NCBI GenBank assembly: GCA_963638365.1
Contig: CAVHRK010000057.1
Coordinates: forward strand, 1 to 26,356
Origin: Suilimivivens sp963638365
GTDB taxonomy: Bacteria; Bacillota; Clostridia; Lachnospirales; Lachnospiraceae
Direction of reading: 5' to 3'
Length of the DNA: 26,356 nucleotides
Made by a program: the position numbers and the translations under genes. Below are positions 6,809 through 15,095 of the stretch, in pieces. Under the pieces are notes generated by a model that made no database searches, was not told the origin of the DNA, and was given only the letters and a program-made list of their open reading frames with translations. The stretch's first letter is position 1, and each line of letters starts with the position of its first letter.

Positions 6809-8128
6809 TCAGGGTAAAGCCTTTGTATATTTGCGGATTGTCGTAGCAGCGTAGATCATAACCAGAAACTCCGTAATCGGCATAGCAAACCACAGAGAAT
6901 CTGCTCCTGCCAGAATGGGGAGAACCATAATTAAAATACCGCTGATGACAAGTCCACGTGCAACGGATACAATAAACGCTGCTTTTGGCTGCATAACCGC
7001 CTGAAAATAGTAAGTAGAGAAAATATTAAACGGCAGCAGCAGGAATGACAATGCATAGGTTCGGATAATGGCGGGTGCCATATGGAGGATCTCCGGCGTA
7101 GGCGCCATAAAAATATGAATATAGACATTCGGACATACCATACTGAGTGCGGTCCAGAATATCCCGAAGAACGCGGTTGTCCATAAGGCCAGCCGAAGTG
7201 TTTCCCTGATACGTCCTCCTTTTCCCGCGCCGAAATTGGTAGAAATAATCGGCTGGGATGCCTGCCCGACGCTGTATGCGCAGCACTGGACAAAGGTGCT
7301 GACCTGAATGATCGGTCCATAGATTGCTAATGCGTTTGAACCAAGGTATTTCATAATCTGACGGTTAAACAGTACGGTCAGAATACCCATTGCCACATCA
7401 ATGAAGAACGTAGAAAACCCTGTAACGCAAATATCGTGGAGCTTCTTGAAAAGTCCTTCCGGTTTCACCAGTCGAAGCGTATTTTTGCGGCTGAAAAAAT
7501 GAGTCATCATCACAAGAAACGAAACGCCGGAACCAATGGCGGTCGCAAGTCCTGCACCATAGATCCCCATATCGCAGGAAAATACAAAAAAGTAATCACC
7601 AAAAATATTAAAGATGCCGCCAGACAGTACACCGATAGTCGCAAGCCCTGGGTTTTTATCATTTCTCAGAAATGCCGCCAGCATTTGATTGAACAGGAAA
7701 AGCGGAAACACACATTTAACCGGGCGCATATATTCCTGTGCCAGTACCAGTAAGGATTTGTCCGCACCAAAAAAGGTCAGAATCGGTCGTTCAAAGCATA
7801 TCACTCCGATCCATGCCACAATCGATAAGATTATGGAACCGATTACTGCGGATGTGAAATACTGATTATCATTGCCATCATTTTTATCACTGCCACGTTT
7901 CATACTGAAAATGACACTACCGCCAATACCCATTAGCAGTCCGAGACTGTATATGATGTTCCAGACCGGCGCAACGACTGCCAATGCAGCAGTTCCCTCC
8001 GGTCCATGGTATTGTCCAACCATTGCAGTATCCACGATAGAATAAACCGATGTGATCATGGCACTGCCAAACGCTGCTGCCAGATATTTGAGGTACATCG
8101 GTCTGATTTTTCCGTTCAGAAAATCCAT
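6809..8128 (-). CDS. MATE family multidrug efflux transporter
   Basis: This protein has 439 residues from the ATG at 8128, which follows AAAAGGAGG (8137-8145). It contains about twelve membrane segments and the MATE hallmarks near the N-terminus (YSIVDTAMVGQYHG, then ALAVVAPVWNI). It resembles the MepA-like branch, which exports cationic drugs by Na+ or H+ antiport. The frame stays open upstream to an ATG at 8233, which would add 35 residues, but that stretch is the promoter-proximal leader and includes a terminator hairpin. I therefore choose the internal start. It is divergent from an Xre-AbrB regulator, which may control it. Confidence 0.92.
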   Translation of the reverse strand: MDFLNGKIRPMYLKYLAAAFGSAMITSVYSIVDTAMVGQYHGPEGTAALAVVAPVWNIIYSLGLLMGIGGSVIFSMKRGSDKNDGNDNQYFTSAVIGSIILSIVAWIGVICFERPILTFFGADKSLLVLAQEYMRPVKCVFPLFLFNQMLAAFLRNDKNPGLATIGVLSGGIFNIFGDYFFVFSCDMGIYGAGLATAIGSGVSFLVMMTHFFSRKNTLRLVKPEGLFKKLHDICVTGFSTFFIDVAMGILTVLFNRQIMKYLGSNALAIYGPIIQVSTFVQCCAYSVGQASQPIISTNFGAGKGGRIRETLRLALWTTAFFGIFWTALSMVCPNVYIHIFMAPTPEILHMAPAIIRTYALSFLLLPFNIFSTYYFQAVMQPKAAFIVSVARGLVISGILIMVLPILAGADSLWFAMPITEFLVMIYAATTIRKYTKALP

Positions 8129-8235
8129 TTTAGATTCCTCCTTTTGCATAAAAAATAGCCGGGCAAGAAACAGATATTTCAATCTGCCTCTTATCCGGCT
8201 GTCGCTTCTCTGAACAACTCGCCCTCCGAGCATTT
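8129..8235 (-). promoter_or_regulatory. MATE 5' leader with in-frame leader ORF
   Basis: The expected transcript starts near 8235, almost at the ATG at 8233. From that ATG 35 sense codons run through the terminator hairpin in frame with the MATE gene. The segment 8201-8232 can form a small hairpin, CTCG-GAGGG-CGAG. I do not recognise a known riboswitch here. A translating ribosome on the leader would disrupt the terminator, which is one way this could act as a switch. Confidence 0.5.
8150..8200 (-). terminator. Intrinsic terminator in the MATE leader (attenuator)
   Basis: On the minus strand AGCCGG pairs with CCGGCT (8195-8200 with 8157-8162). Inside it AAGAGGCAGAT pairs with ATCTGTTTCTT (11 pairs, two G-U) around a 6-nt loop. 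Six U follow (8155-8150). It lies between the promoter and the MATE start, so read-through must be permitted for expression. The RNA upstream of it is only about 35 nt. Confidence 0.85.
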
Positions 8236-8242
8236 GCTAATT

Positions 8243-8271
8243 ATTATAGCAATGGTATATTTTTGTGTCAA
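8243..8271 (-). promoter_or_regulatory. Consensus promoter for the MATE gene
   Basis: On the minus strand TTGACA (8271-8266) and TATAAT (8248-8243) are perfect, with a 17-nt spacer. Confidence 0.92.
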
Positions 8272-8287
8272 GGGGTAACAAAAAATG

Positions 8288-8320
8288 TGATATACTTATT
8301 TAAAATAATCGAAAATTATT
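8288..8320 (+). promoter_or_regulatory. Extended -10 promoter and AT-rich dyad before the Xre-AbrB gene
   Basis: TGA-TATACT (8288-8296) forms an extended -10. A dyad AATAAT-N5-ATTATT (8304-8309, 8315-8320) lies at the expected transcript start and could be an autoregulatory site. The region overlaps the upstream side of the divergent MATE promoter. Confidence 0.45.
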
Positions 8321-8350
8321 GGAATAGCATAGGAAATAAGAGGAAAGATC

Positions 8351-8776
8351 ATGTTTCGGGAAAATCTGATTACATTACGGAAATTACATAACATGTCGCA
8401 GGAGCAGCTTGCAGAAAAGATCGGTATCAGCAGACAGACACTGTCAAAGTATGAGACAGGGGAGTCGGTTCCGGATATTGATAAGTCCAAAATCATTGCG
8501 GATTTTTTTGGTGTTTCGTTAGATGATCTTGCGAATTATGATCCTGCAGAAAATAAAGGAATGAAGATTCCACCCAAAGGTAAGCATATGTTTGGGTCAG
8601 TCAAAGTCGGTGATAAGGGACAGATTGTGATTCCGGCACGGGCGAGAAAGATTTTCAACATCCAACCGGGAGATAATCTCATCATCCTTGGAGATGAAGG
8701 ACAGGGAATTGCGATTATCAAAGAAAAAGGTCTGATGGATCTGCTAAATATGGCAAAAGAAGAAAAAGAGATCTAA
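8351..8776 (+). CDS. Xre-type regulator fused to an AbrB/SpoVT-like domain
   Basis: This is a 141-residue protein with two DNA-binding modules. Residues about 1-62 are an Xre/Cro helix-turn-helix (MSQEQLAEKIGISRQTLSKYE). Residues about 80-126 are an AbrB-type swapped-hairpin domain (VKVGDKGQIVIPARARKIF, then GDNLIILGDEGQGIAII). It is cytosolic. The ATG follows GAGGAAAG. It is divergent from the MATE gene with overlapping promoter regions, so MATE control and autoregulation are likely but unproven. The downstream operon has its own promoter. Confidence 0.88.
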   Translation: MFRENLITLRKLHNMSQEQLAEKIGISRQTLSKYETGESVPDIDKSKIIADFFGVSLDDLANYDPAENKGMKIPPKGKHMFGSVKVGDKGQIVIPARARKIFNIQPGDNLIILGDEGQGIAIIKEKGLMDLLNMAKEEKEI

Positions 8777-8804
8777 TATTTTCATGTGTGATGCCGGCAG
8801 ACAG

Positions 8805-8833
8805 TTGACAATGGAGTTAGCGTATACTAACAT
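8805..8833 (+). promoter_or_regulatory. Promoter with TetR-type operator before the 8887 operon
   Basis: TTGACA (8805-8810), a 17-nt spacer and TAACAT (8828-8833) form a plausible promoter. The dyad GTTAG-N6-CTAAC (8816-8831) lies in the spacer and -10. The same dyad, 5 nt after an identical TTGACA, occurs before the GNAT gene at 16980. A second TTGACA at 8850-8855 lacks a -10 at the right distance. Confidence 0.7.
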
Positions 8834-8886
8834 GAAACTGATCTTATTGTTGACAGATTTTTGAAAGTGATGCTGGAGGAAAAGAC

Positions 8887-9816
8887 ATGAAAAAACAATT
8901 TTTTGAAACAGAAAAAGATGGCTTCTATGGAACGTATTATGAAAATCCCAAGGGTTCCGACTGCGTGGTTATCGGGTTGTTTGGGGATGATCCGAATGAT
9001 TATATGGCAAAGTGTGGAGCAAAATGGTTACATAAAAACGGAGTGAATGCACTTTGCATGTCTCCCGGGAAGAAAAATTACAGTCATGTAAATTATCCGA
9101 TGGAAAGGGTTGAAACAGCGATTAAGTGGCTGAAGGATAACGGAAACCGGAAAATCGGAATTATGGGAATGAGTACGGCGGGTATGGATTCCCTCGTTGC
9201 AGCTTCTCTTTTTCCGGATATTACCCTGACTTTCGGACTTACTCCCAGTGATTTTGTATGGCAGGGATTTGAACAGGGAAAAAAGGATGGATGCGGGGAA
9301 TGGCCGATTCCGGGTGCTTCCACTCTTTCTTATCAGGGAAAGCCCCTTCCTTACATGCCGTTTGTATATGAACATCCGGTATATTGGCAGAAGGTTCAGG
9401 AAGAGACGAAAGGTTCCGGGGATTTTGAACGCAGCACCTGTCTGTTTATTGATTCCGAAAAGGCAAGAGAACATACCGAAGAGGAAATGATCAAAGTTGA
9501 GAATATTAAAGGAAAGCTGTTTCTCATAGGAGCGGAGGACGATTCCTTCTGGGAGACCGGAAAATATATTCACCGTATGGATCAGCGTTTAAAAGAACAT
9601 CCCCATACCTGCGAATATGTACCGCTTGTGTATGAACATGGAACGCATTTTGTGCTGCCGGAATCCCTGCTTCGTAAGGCATTGCCCGTAGGACTTAAAT
9701 TTGTGCTGCGGTTTGTTTTTAAGGCTGCGAAGGATTATCCCAATGAATGTGAAGCAACCAGAAAGGATATTGACAAGAGACTGTCTGCTGCATTAAAAGA
9801 GTGGCGGGAAGAATAA
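8887..9816 (+). CDS. Alpha/beta hydrolase, acyl-CoA thioesterase/BAAT C-terminal-like
   Basis: This 309-residue protein has an alpha/beta-hydrolase fold of the dienelactone-hydrolase/BAAT C-terminal type. The nucleophile elbow is G94-M-S96-T-A-G99. Acid candidates are D218 or D219 (IGAEDDSFW), and the histidine is H251 or H254 (YEHGTHFVLP). Relatives hydrolyse or transfer acyl groups from thioesters, but the substrate is unknown here. There is no signal peptide. The ATG follows TGGAGGAAA. It is the first gene of a probable operon running to the TetR gene, and a TetR-type operator overlaps its promoter. The next gene starts 28 nt downstream. Confidence 0.85.
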   Translation: MKKQFFETEKDGFYGTYYENPKGSDCVVIGLFGDDPNDYMAKCGAKWLHKNGVNALCMSPGKKNYSHVNYPMERVETAIKWLKDNGNRKIGIMGMSTAGMDSLVAASLFPDITLTFGLTPSDFVWQGFEQGKKDGCGEWPIPGASTLSYQGKPLPYMPFVYEHPVYWQKVQEETKGSGDFERSTCLFIDSEKAREHTEEEMIKVENIKGKLFLIGAEDDSFWETGKYIHRMDQRLKEHPHTCEYVPLVYEHGTHFVLPESLLRKALPVGLKFVLRFVFKAAKDYPNECEATRKDIDKRLSAALKEWREE

Positions 9817-9844
9817 TTGCATAATCGAAAGGATTGATGATACA

Positions 9845-10462
9845 ATGTTGAAGTACGGAATTTATGCAAAGGCCGTAGAATTATTATGTTTTAAATCCGC
9901 ATTGGCAAGACTTTCCATGTTGCGTCCGGATATGGATATGTCGGAATATAAGAAGAAAGTAAAACGGGAATATAAGGCGATGCTTTTAAGAACACCGGAT
10001 ATTGGGGGCAGTTCCTTAGAAATGAATCTTTATATTGCTGCGTTTGTTTTTTCTTTACATAAAGCAGAACCGGACAAAATTAATCCTGCTATTGTAAACG
10101 AGATGGTGACGGCGGTTTTTGATTCGCCATTTATGATCAAGGCACATAAAAATAAGAAGTGTACCCTGTTTACAGACAAGGTACAGGATCAGAAGGTAAA
10201 AGAAAGTATTGCAAGCCAGACATCGGCCTATGAACTGGACTGGAAGTTTCATTATGAAAAGGGAGTCGATGAATTTTACAATACCTATACGGAATGTGGT
10301 ATTTGCAAGCTTGGCAAGCGGGAAAACTGTTTTGAGTTTGTTCCGTGTCTGTGTAACATGGATGAACGAAACTACCGGAATGAGGGCGGGCAGTTACACC
10401 GTACCAAAACACTGGCACATGGAGATGAGTGTTGTAATTTCCATGTTACAAGAATAAAATAA
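9845..10462 (+). CDS. ATC hydrolase-like protein (second copy)
   Basis: This 205-residue protein has the same C-terminal Cys pattern as the protein at 6068: ECGICKLGKRENC, then PCLCNMDE and a terminal CCNFHVTRIK. Overall identity to that copy looks low outside these motifs, so they are divergent paralogues, not a recent duplication. It belongs to the L-2-amino-thiazoline-4-carboxylic acid hydrolase family. The biochemical role in Firmicutes is not established, and conserved cysteines suggest a metal or redox site. A GAAAGGA ribosome site precedes the ATG. It lies 28 nt after the hydrolase and 32 nt before the acyltransferase, consistent with one operon. Confidence 0.72.
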   Translation: MLKYGIYAKAVELLCFKSALARLSMLRPDMDMSEYKKKVKREYKAMLLRTPDIGGSSLEMNLYIAAFVFSLHKAEPDKINPAIVNEMVTAVFDSPFMIKAHKNKKCTLFTDKVQDQKVKESIASQTSAYELDWKFHYEKGVDEFYNTYTECGICKLGKRENCFEFVPCLCNMDERNYRNEGGQLHRTKTLAHGDECCNFHVTRIK

Positions 10463-10494
10463 GATTGATGAATGGGCTTATGTGAAGGGGAAGT

Positions 10495-11760
10495 ATGAAA
10501 ATCAGAACAGAGGAAAAGAGTTACGAAGAAGTAATGGCATTGCCGAGAGAGAAACATGAGAATCCGATGAGGCAGTCTGGGATCATCCGGGGGCTTTTGA
10601 AAGCAATTTCTTATTTTGACTTGAAGGCAGTCCACTTTTCTTATGAAAAGACAGGGATGGAACAGTTAGGGGATAAGGAGCCCTGTCTTGTACTGATGAA
10701 TCATTCCAGTTTCATTGATTTAAAGATTGCGGCAACACTGCTTGCTGACAGAGAGTATCATATTGTCTGCACATTGGACGGATTCGTAGGGAAGAAGTTT
10801 CTGATGAGGCTTCTGGGTTGTATTCCTGCGAAAAAGTTTATCAATGACATTACTCTTATTAAGGACATGCGGTACGCGATCCAGAAGTTACATGCTTCTG
10901 TCCTGATGTATCCTGAGGCAAGCTACAGCTTTGATGGAACGCAGACGCCGCTTCCCCACAGTCTTGGAAAATGTATTAAATTATTGAAAGCTCCGGTTGT
11001 TATGATAAGAACCAATGGGGCTTTTTTGCGTGATCCGCTATATAACGGGCTGCAGTTACGCCGTACCAAGGTGTCCGCAAAGATGAACTATCTGCTTTCT
11101 CCGGAGGAGATCGCACAGAAATCGGTAGAAGAAATCAATGAGATTTTAAGACAGGCTTTTTCGTTTGATTACTTCAAAGAACAACAGGAACAGAGAATTA
11201 TCGTGAAGGAACCATTTCGTGCAGATGGCTTACAGAGAGTGCTTTACCGCTGCCCTCATTGCCAGTCGGAAGGCAGGATGGAAGGAAAGGGCACGAAAAT
11301 TGTCTGCCTGCAGTGCCAGAACAGTTATGAATTGTCAGAGACCGGTGAACTGAAAGCCCACAGGGGAGAAACGCGCTTTACCCATATTCCGGACTGGTAT
11401 CGATGGGAAAGAGAATGCGTCCGGAAAGAACTTGAAGATGGAAGCTATAAGTTAGATATTGAAGTGGATATCTATATGCTGGTAGATACGAAATGTGTGT
11501 ATAAAGTAGGAGAGGGACGGCTTCTGCATACATCGGATGGATTTGATCTGACAGGATGTGACGGAAAGCTGCATTATAAGCAGCCACCACAGGTTTCTTA
11601 CAGTCTTTACTCGGATTTTTACTGGTATGAAATCGGAGATATGATCAGTATTGGTGATGCACAGGTGCAGTATTACTGTTTCCCGAAGAATGGGGAGAAC
11701 CTGGTAGCAAAAACGAGACTTGCTACAGAGGAGCTCTATAAAATAAAGGTAAATTCTTAA
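10495..11760 (+). CDS. PlsC-type acyltransferase with C-terminal zinc ribbon
   Basis: This is a 421-residue protein. Residues about 60-215 are a lysophospholipid acyltransferase domain. The catalytic motif is N69-H70-S-S-F-I-D75, and the second block is Y139-P-E-A-S-Y-S, matching FPEGTRS-like motifs. A zinc ribbon follows: C253-P-H-C256 and C271-L-Q-C274. The last 145 residues are not recognised. PlsC enzymes transfer acyl groups from acyl-CoA or acyl-ACP to lysophosphatidate or other glycerolipids, usually at the inner membrane face. The extra ribbon and tail make this atypical in length (usual PlsC about 200-250 residues). A GAAGGGG ribosome site precedes the ATG. The next gene starts 19 nt downstream. 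Confidence 0.85.
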   Translation: MKIRTEEKSYEEVMALPREKHENPMRQSGIIRGLLKAISYFDLKAVHFSYEKTGMEQLGDKEPCLVLMNHSSFIDLKIAATLLADREYHIVCTLDGFVGKKFLMRLLGCIPAKKFINDITLIKDMRYAIQKLHASVLMYPEASYSFDGTQTPLPHSLGKCIKLLKAPVVMIRTNGAFLRDPLYNGLQLRRTKVSAKMNYLLSPEEIAQKSVEEINEILRQAFSFDYFKEQQEQRIIVKEPFRADGLQRVLYRCPHCQSEGRMEGKGTKIVCLQCQNSYELSETGELKAHRGETRFTHIPDWYRWERECVRKELEDGSYKLDIEVDIYMLVDTKCVYKVGEGRLLHTSDGFDLTGCDGKLHYKQPPQVSYSLYSDFYWYEIGDMISIGDAQVQYYCFPKNGENLVAKTRLATEELYKIKVNS

Positions 11761-11779
11761 TATCATAAGGGGGTAGTTT

Positions 11780-13012
11780 ATGAGAATTACAGCAGTAGCA
11801 GTTGGAACACGCGGTGATGTGAATCCGTTGGTGGAACTTGGTTCAGAAATGGTGAAACGCGGACATGACTTCCGGATACTTGCACAGGAGGGCTTCCGGC
11901 CGCTGATTGAGAAAAAGAATGTGACCTATCTTCATCTGGATGGGGATGTAGAGCATGTGATGAAATATCTGGTGACGGATTACAAGGGCAGTGCGGATTT
12001 CCTGATCGGATTAATGAAGCTGAAGAAGGAAAATCCGGCGTTTATGGATCAGACCATGGAGGCACTTGCGGGATCGGATGTGTGCATGTACGGTACCTGT
12101 TCAGGATTTGTAAGGGATGCGGCTGATAAACTTGGAATTCCCTGTATCCGCTATTTTTACAGTCCCTATGACCGGACCGACCTGTATTCGTTATATTCCC
12201 TGGAACACAATACTCCGGCAGTTGCCAGGAGTTATGATAATATTACCGGTGGCATGCCCATGCTTTCAAACCTCCTGATGGGAAAATGGCGCAAAAAGAA
12301 TGGAATTCCCAAGGTAAAAAACTTCGATCATTATATCGAGCAGAATGGCAGGAAGGTACTTACCTTCTATCCGGTAAGTCCGATTCTGATGCCGGTTGAT
12401 CCGAAATGGGGCAGCCAGATTCATGTTACAGGCTACTGGTATCATCCGGAGGAGGATGCCGCAGGCTATGAGGCAGATGCAAACCTTGAAAAATTCCTGA
12501 CAGAGGGTGAAAAGCCGATCTTTGTTGCGTTTGGTAAGGCAGAGTCGAAGGAACTGGCAGAATTACAGGTGCGGACCGTAGAGGCATTGAAGGAAACCGG
12601 AATCAAAGCAGTTGTTCAGGCATTTCAGATTCCGGAGAAGAAAAATACAGAGAAGCTGCACTTCGTGGACAAGATTCCCTATAGCTACATATTTCCGCGG
12701 GTAAAGGCCGTGGTTCATCATGGCGGTTGTACGACAAACGGCATTGGCATCTGGGCAGGCTGTCCGACTTTAATTATTCCATTGGCGCTGGATCAGTGGT
12801 ATTATGGAAGAACAGTACACGAACTGGGACTTGGACCGGAACCATTATATATAAGGAAGAAGCTTTGTACAAAGGATCAGTTAAAGGATGCATTGCTTGA
12901 TCTTGCGAGTGGAAAGTATGAAAAACGGGCAGCCGAGCTTTCCGAAAAGATCCGGCAGGAAAACGGAATCGAAGAAGCCATTCATGCGATTGAGGATTAT
13001 GTGCATGGATAA
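11780..13012 (+). CDS. UGT-like GT-B glycosyltransferase
   Basis: This 410-residue protein has the two-domain GT-B fold of the UDP-glycosyltransferase family. The N-terminal acceptor side begins MRITAVAVGTRGDVNPLVEL, typical of sterol 3-beta-glucosyltransferase and glycopeptide glycosyltransferases. The C-terminal donor side shows H313-H-G-G-C-T-T-N320 and a D338-Q-W motif that contacts the sugar. It is expected to move a sugar from a nucleotide donor to a lipophilic or aglycone acceptor. Both donor and acceptor are unknown. It is cytosolic, with GGGGG as ribosome site. Its pairing with an acyltransferase and an acyl hydrolase in one operon suggests a glycolipid-like product, by inference only. 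Confidence 0.9.
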   Translation: MRITAVAVGTRGDVNPLVELGSEMVKRGHDFRILAQEGFRPLIEKKNVTYLHLDGDVEHVMKYLVTDYKGSADFLIGLMKLKKENPAFMDQTMEALAGSDVCMYGTCSGFVRDAADKLGIPCIRYFYSPYDRTDLYSLYSLEHNTPAVARSYDNITGGMPMLSNLLMGKWRKKNGIPKVKNFDHYIEQNGRKVLTFYPVSPILMPVDPKWGSQIHVTGYWYHPEEDAAGYEADANLEKFLTEGEKPIFVAFGKAESKELAELQVRTVEALKETGIKAVVQAFQIPEKKNTEKLHFVDKIPYSYIFPRVKAVVHHGGCTTNGIGIWAGCPTLIIPLALDQWYYGRTVHELGLGPEPLYIRKKLCTKDQLKDALLDLASGKYEKRAAELSEKIRQENGIEEAIHAIEDYVHG

Positions 13013-13037
13013 ATTACAAAGGCAGGAAATTTAGATT

Positions 13038-15095
13038 ATGAAAGACTTAATGAGCCTGTTTATGGATGGAAATTTTTATATGGTCATTTCTGTAGGAACT
13101 TTTGCATGCTATTTATTTTTATTATCCTGCTTTATCAGTATTCCCAGAAATGAAAGGGTAGTATATTATCTGAGAGTAATCCTGACAGCACTTCTGTGCT
13201 GGACCGTTGGCTCTGTATTGATGCGTCTGCAAATCAGTCCGGGGGAAGCGTTCTGGTATCAGTTTTCCATGCTTGGTCTGTTTATTATTCCCATAGCGAT
13301 TTATGGATTCCTTTTCTGTGTCCTTGAAATTACAGCAAAAGGAAAGTTTCTGAATGGCTGTATGCTGATCACTTTGGTAGTTTTTTTCTTGAATGTGTTC
13401 ACGGGTTTTCTGCTTCCTGTTCCGGAGAGACAGTTATTGCCCGATGGCAGTAGTTTATATTTGTATCATGCCAGAGGCGCTATGTGGGTATGGATTGCAG
13501 CGGAGATAGTACTTTTAATTTATGTGACGGTTCTTGCCCATAACAAAATCGGAACGCAATATGAATACAGGCGTAAGCTCAGCCCCTTATTAGTCGGAAT
13601 CCTGTTGCTTTTTGCAGGAAATATTGCCTGTATTCTGCCTTGGGGAAAAGATTTACCCTTTGATGCGCTTGGTGGTGTGTGCATGGCCATCTGCCTTGTT
13701 TATGTGGTTTACAAACAGTATTTCTTTTCCGTATCATTGCGGATTATGGCAGGAGCTGTTTATTTCATAGCAACGGTCGTTGCATTTATTCCAATCATGT
13801 TTTGGGAATGGAATATTGATCATATGTTATCCGCATCGATGACCGGCATGGACCGACAGACTATTGTATTATTTATGATTGCGGAATGTTTCTGGTGTAT
13901 TTTCATTCTGGCTTTTGCAAGAAAAAGGGTGGAATATGTTTTATCGCAAAAGAAAAAGTATATTGTAGATCATCTTACCGGGTTTCAGGATAAAGTAACA
14001 TCCGTTGTAAGTAAAAAGACATTGTATCAGATGATTCGCGATACCTTAAGTGCCGCAGTAGTTGGTTCCGATGTGCATATTGTTGAGGAAAAAGAAGGAC
14101 GATTTACAGAATGCACGGAAAAGGGAGATCAACCGTTAACGGAGGAAGAAGAGGCACGGATCCGTGAGCTCTTTGGCAGCGGTAAGATTTATAAGGATCC
14201 TGCATTTGCCGTTTTTAAATATGATAATCAGACTTATGGATTTTTACATGTAGAGCTTCATAGAAAAAACAGATTTATTTATGATGAAGTAGATTGTATC
14301 CGGCAGATCGGAAACAGTGTATCCGGTGTGTTAAAGAGCATTTGTGCCTATGAAAAACTGTATCAGGTATCGATTCATGATGCGCTGACCGGGGTATATA
14401 ACTGGAATTATTGTCGCGAATGTCTTAAAAAATTAGATATCAGGACTCATACAGCAGGAATGATTTATCTGGATATTGATAACTTCAAGCTGTATAACGA
14501 TCTGTACGGGGAAAGTATGGGAGATGAGGTTCTGCATTGGGCGGCAAAGCAGATGCAGACTCTTGCAGATGAAGATATGCAGGTATTTCGTGTGGGTGGC
14601 AATGAGTTTTTGATTATTATGCAGGATAACTGGAAAGATAACCTGATTTCATTTGCAAAGCAGATTCAGAGTGTGATGCTCGAATCAACAGAGGATAAGC
14701 CGAAGGTAATCCAGCTTATTACCTTCAGTATTGGAATTGCCTGTGATACGCTGCTGGCAGAGAATGCAACAGAATTGTTCCGACAGGCCAGACGTGCTTC
14801 ATTTTATGCGAAAGAAAATGGCAAGAACTGTATTGAAGTATATGAAAAGAAGCATTCAGAGGAAAAGAAGCAGGACAACGAAAAGGGATATAATCAGGTA
14901 TCACCAACGATCTTTGCCTTATGGCGGCAATTGATGCCAAGGATTCCTTTACCTTTGAGCATTCGGAAAATGTTTCAAAATATGCGGAACGACTTGCAAT
15001 TAAGCTGGGACTTCCGAAAGAAGACATACAAACCGCGAAAGTGGCAGGACTGCTTCACGATATTGGAAAAATCGGAATTCAGGATGATATTTTAA
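13038..15095 (+). CDS. Membrane GGDEF protein, 5' part of a frameshifted GGDEF-HD-GYP gene
   Basis: This frame codes for 685 residues. Residues about 1-305 contain roughly eight or nine membrane segments, like the 7TM histidine-kinase N-terminal domain. A GAF-like region follows at about 310-430. A GGDEF domain starts near LTGVYNW and carries G520-G-N-E-F524 in place of GGDEF, so diguanylate cyclase activity is doubtful. From about residue 628 (after SPTIFAL) the frame leaves the family sequence and gives about 58 unrelated residues. The HD-GYP domain that normally follows is in the -1 frame from 14921. One inserted base near 14920 would give a single protein of about 809 residues. It lies within the operon, with a weak GCAGGAAA ribosome site. 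Confidence 0.85.
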   Translation: MKDLMSLFMDGNFYMVISVGTFACYLFLLSCFISIPRNERVVYYLRVILTALLCWTVGSVLMRLQISPGEAFWYQFSMLGLFIIPIAIYGFLFCVLEITAKGKFLNGCMLITLVVFFLNVFTGFLLPVPERQLLPDGSSLYLYHARGAMWVWIAAEIVLLIYVTVLAHNKIGTQYEYRRKLSPLLVGILLLFAGNIACILPWGKDLPFDALGGVCMAICLVYVVYKQYFFSVSLRIMAGAVYFIATVVAFIPIMFWEWNIDHMLSASMTGMDRQTIVLFMIAECFWCIFILAFARKRVEYVLSQKKKYIVDHLTGFQDKVTSVVSKKTLYQMIRDTLSAAVVGSDVHIVEEKEGRFTECTEKGDQPLTEEEEARIRELFGSGKIYKDPAFAVFKYDNQTYGFLHVELHRKNRFIYDEVDCIRQIGNSVSGVLKSICAYEKLYQVSIHDALTGVYNWNYCRECLKKLDIRTHTAGMIYLDIDNFKLYNDLYGESMGDEVLHWAAKQMQTLADEDMQVFRVGGNEFLIIMQDNWKDNLISFAKQIQSVMLESTEDKPKVIQLITFSIGIACDTLLAENATELFRQARRASFYAKENGKNCIEVYEKKHSEEKKQDNEKGYNQVSPTIFALWRQLMPRIPLPLSIRKMFQNMRNDLQLSWDFRKKTYKPRKWQDCFTILEKSEFRMIF

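Noticed and set aside
8129..8233. N-terminal extension of the MATE protein from the ATG at 8233
   Set aside because: The stretch holds a strong terminator hairpin and begins almost at the transcript start, and the ATG at 8128 has a good ribosome site and starts the family homology. I treat it as leader, not as part of the transporter.
14880..14925. Programmed -1 frameshift joining GGDEF and HD-GYP
   Set aside because: There is no slippery X-XXY-YYZ heptamer and no clear stimulatory structure at the point where homology changes frame.
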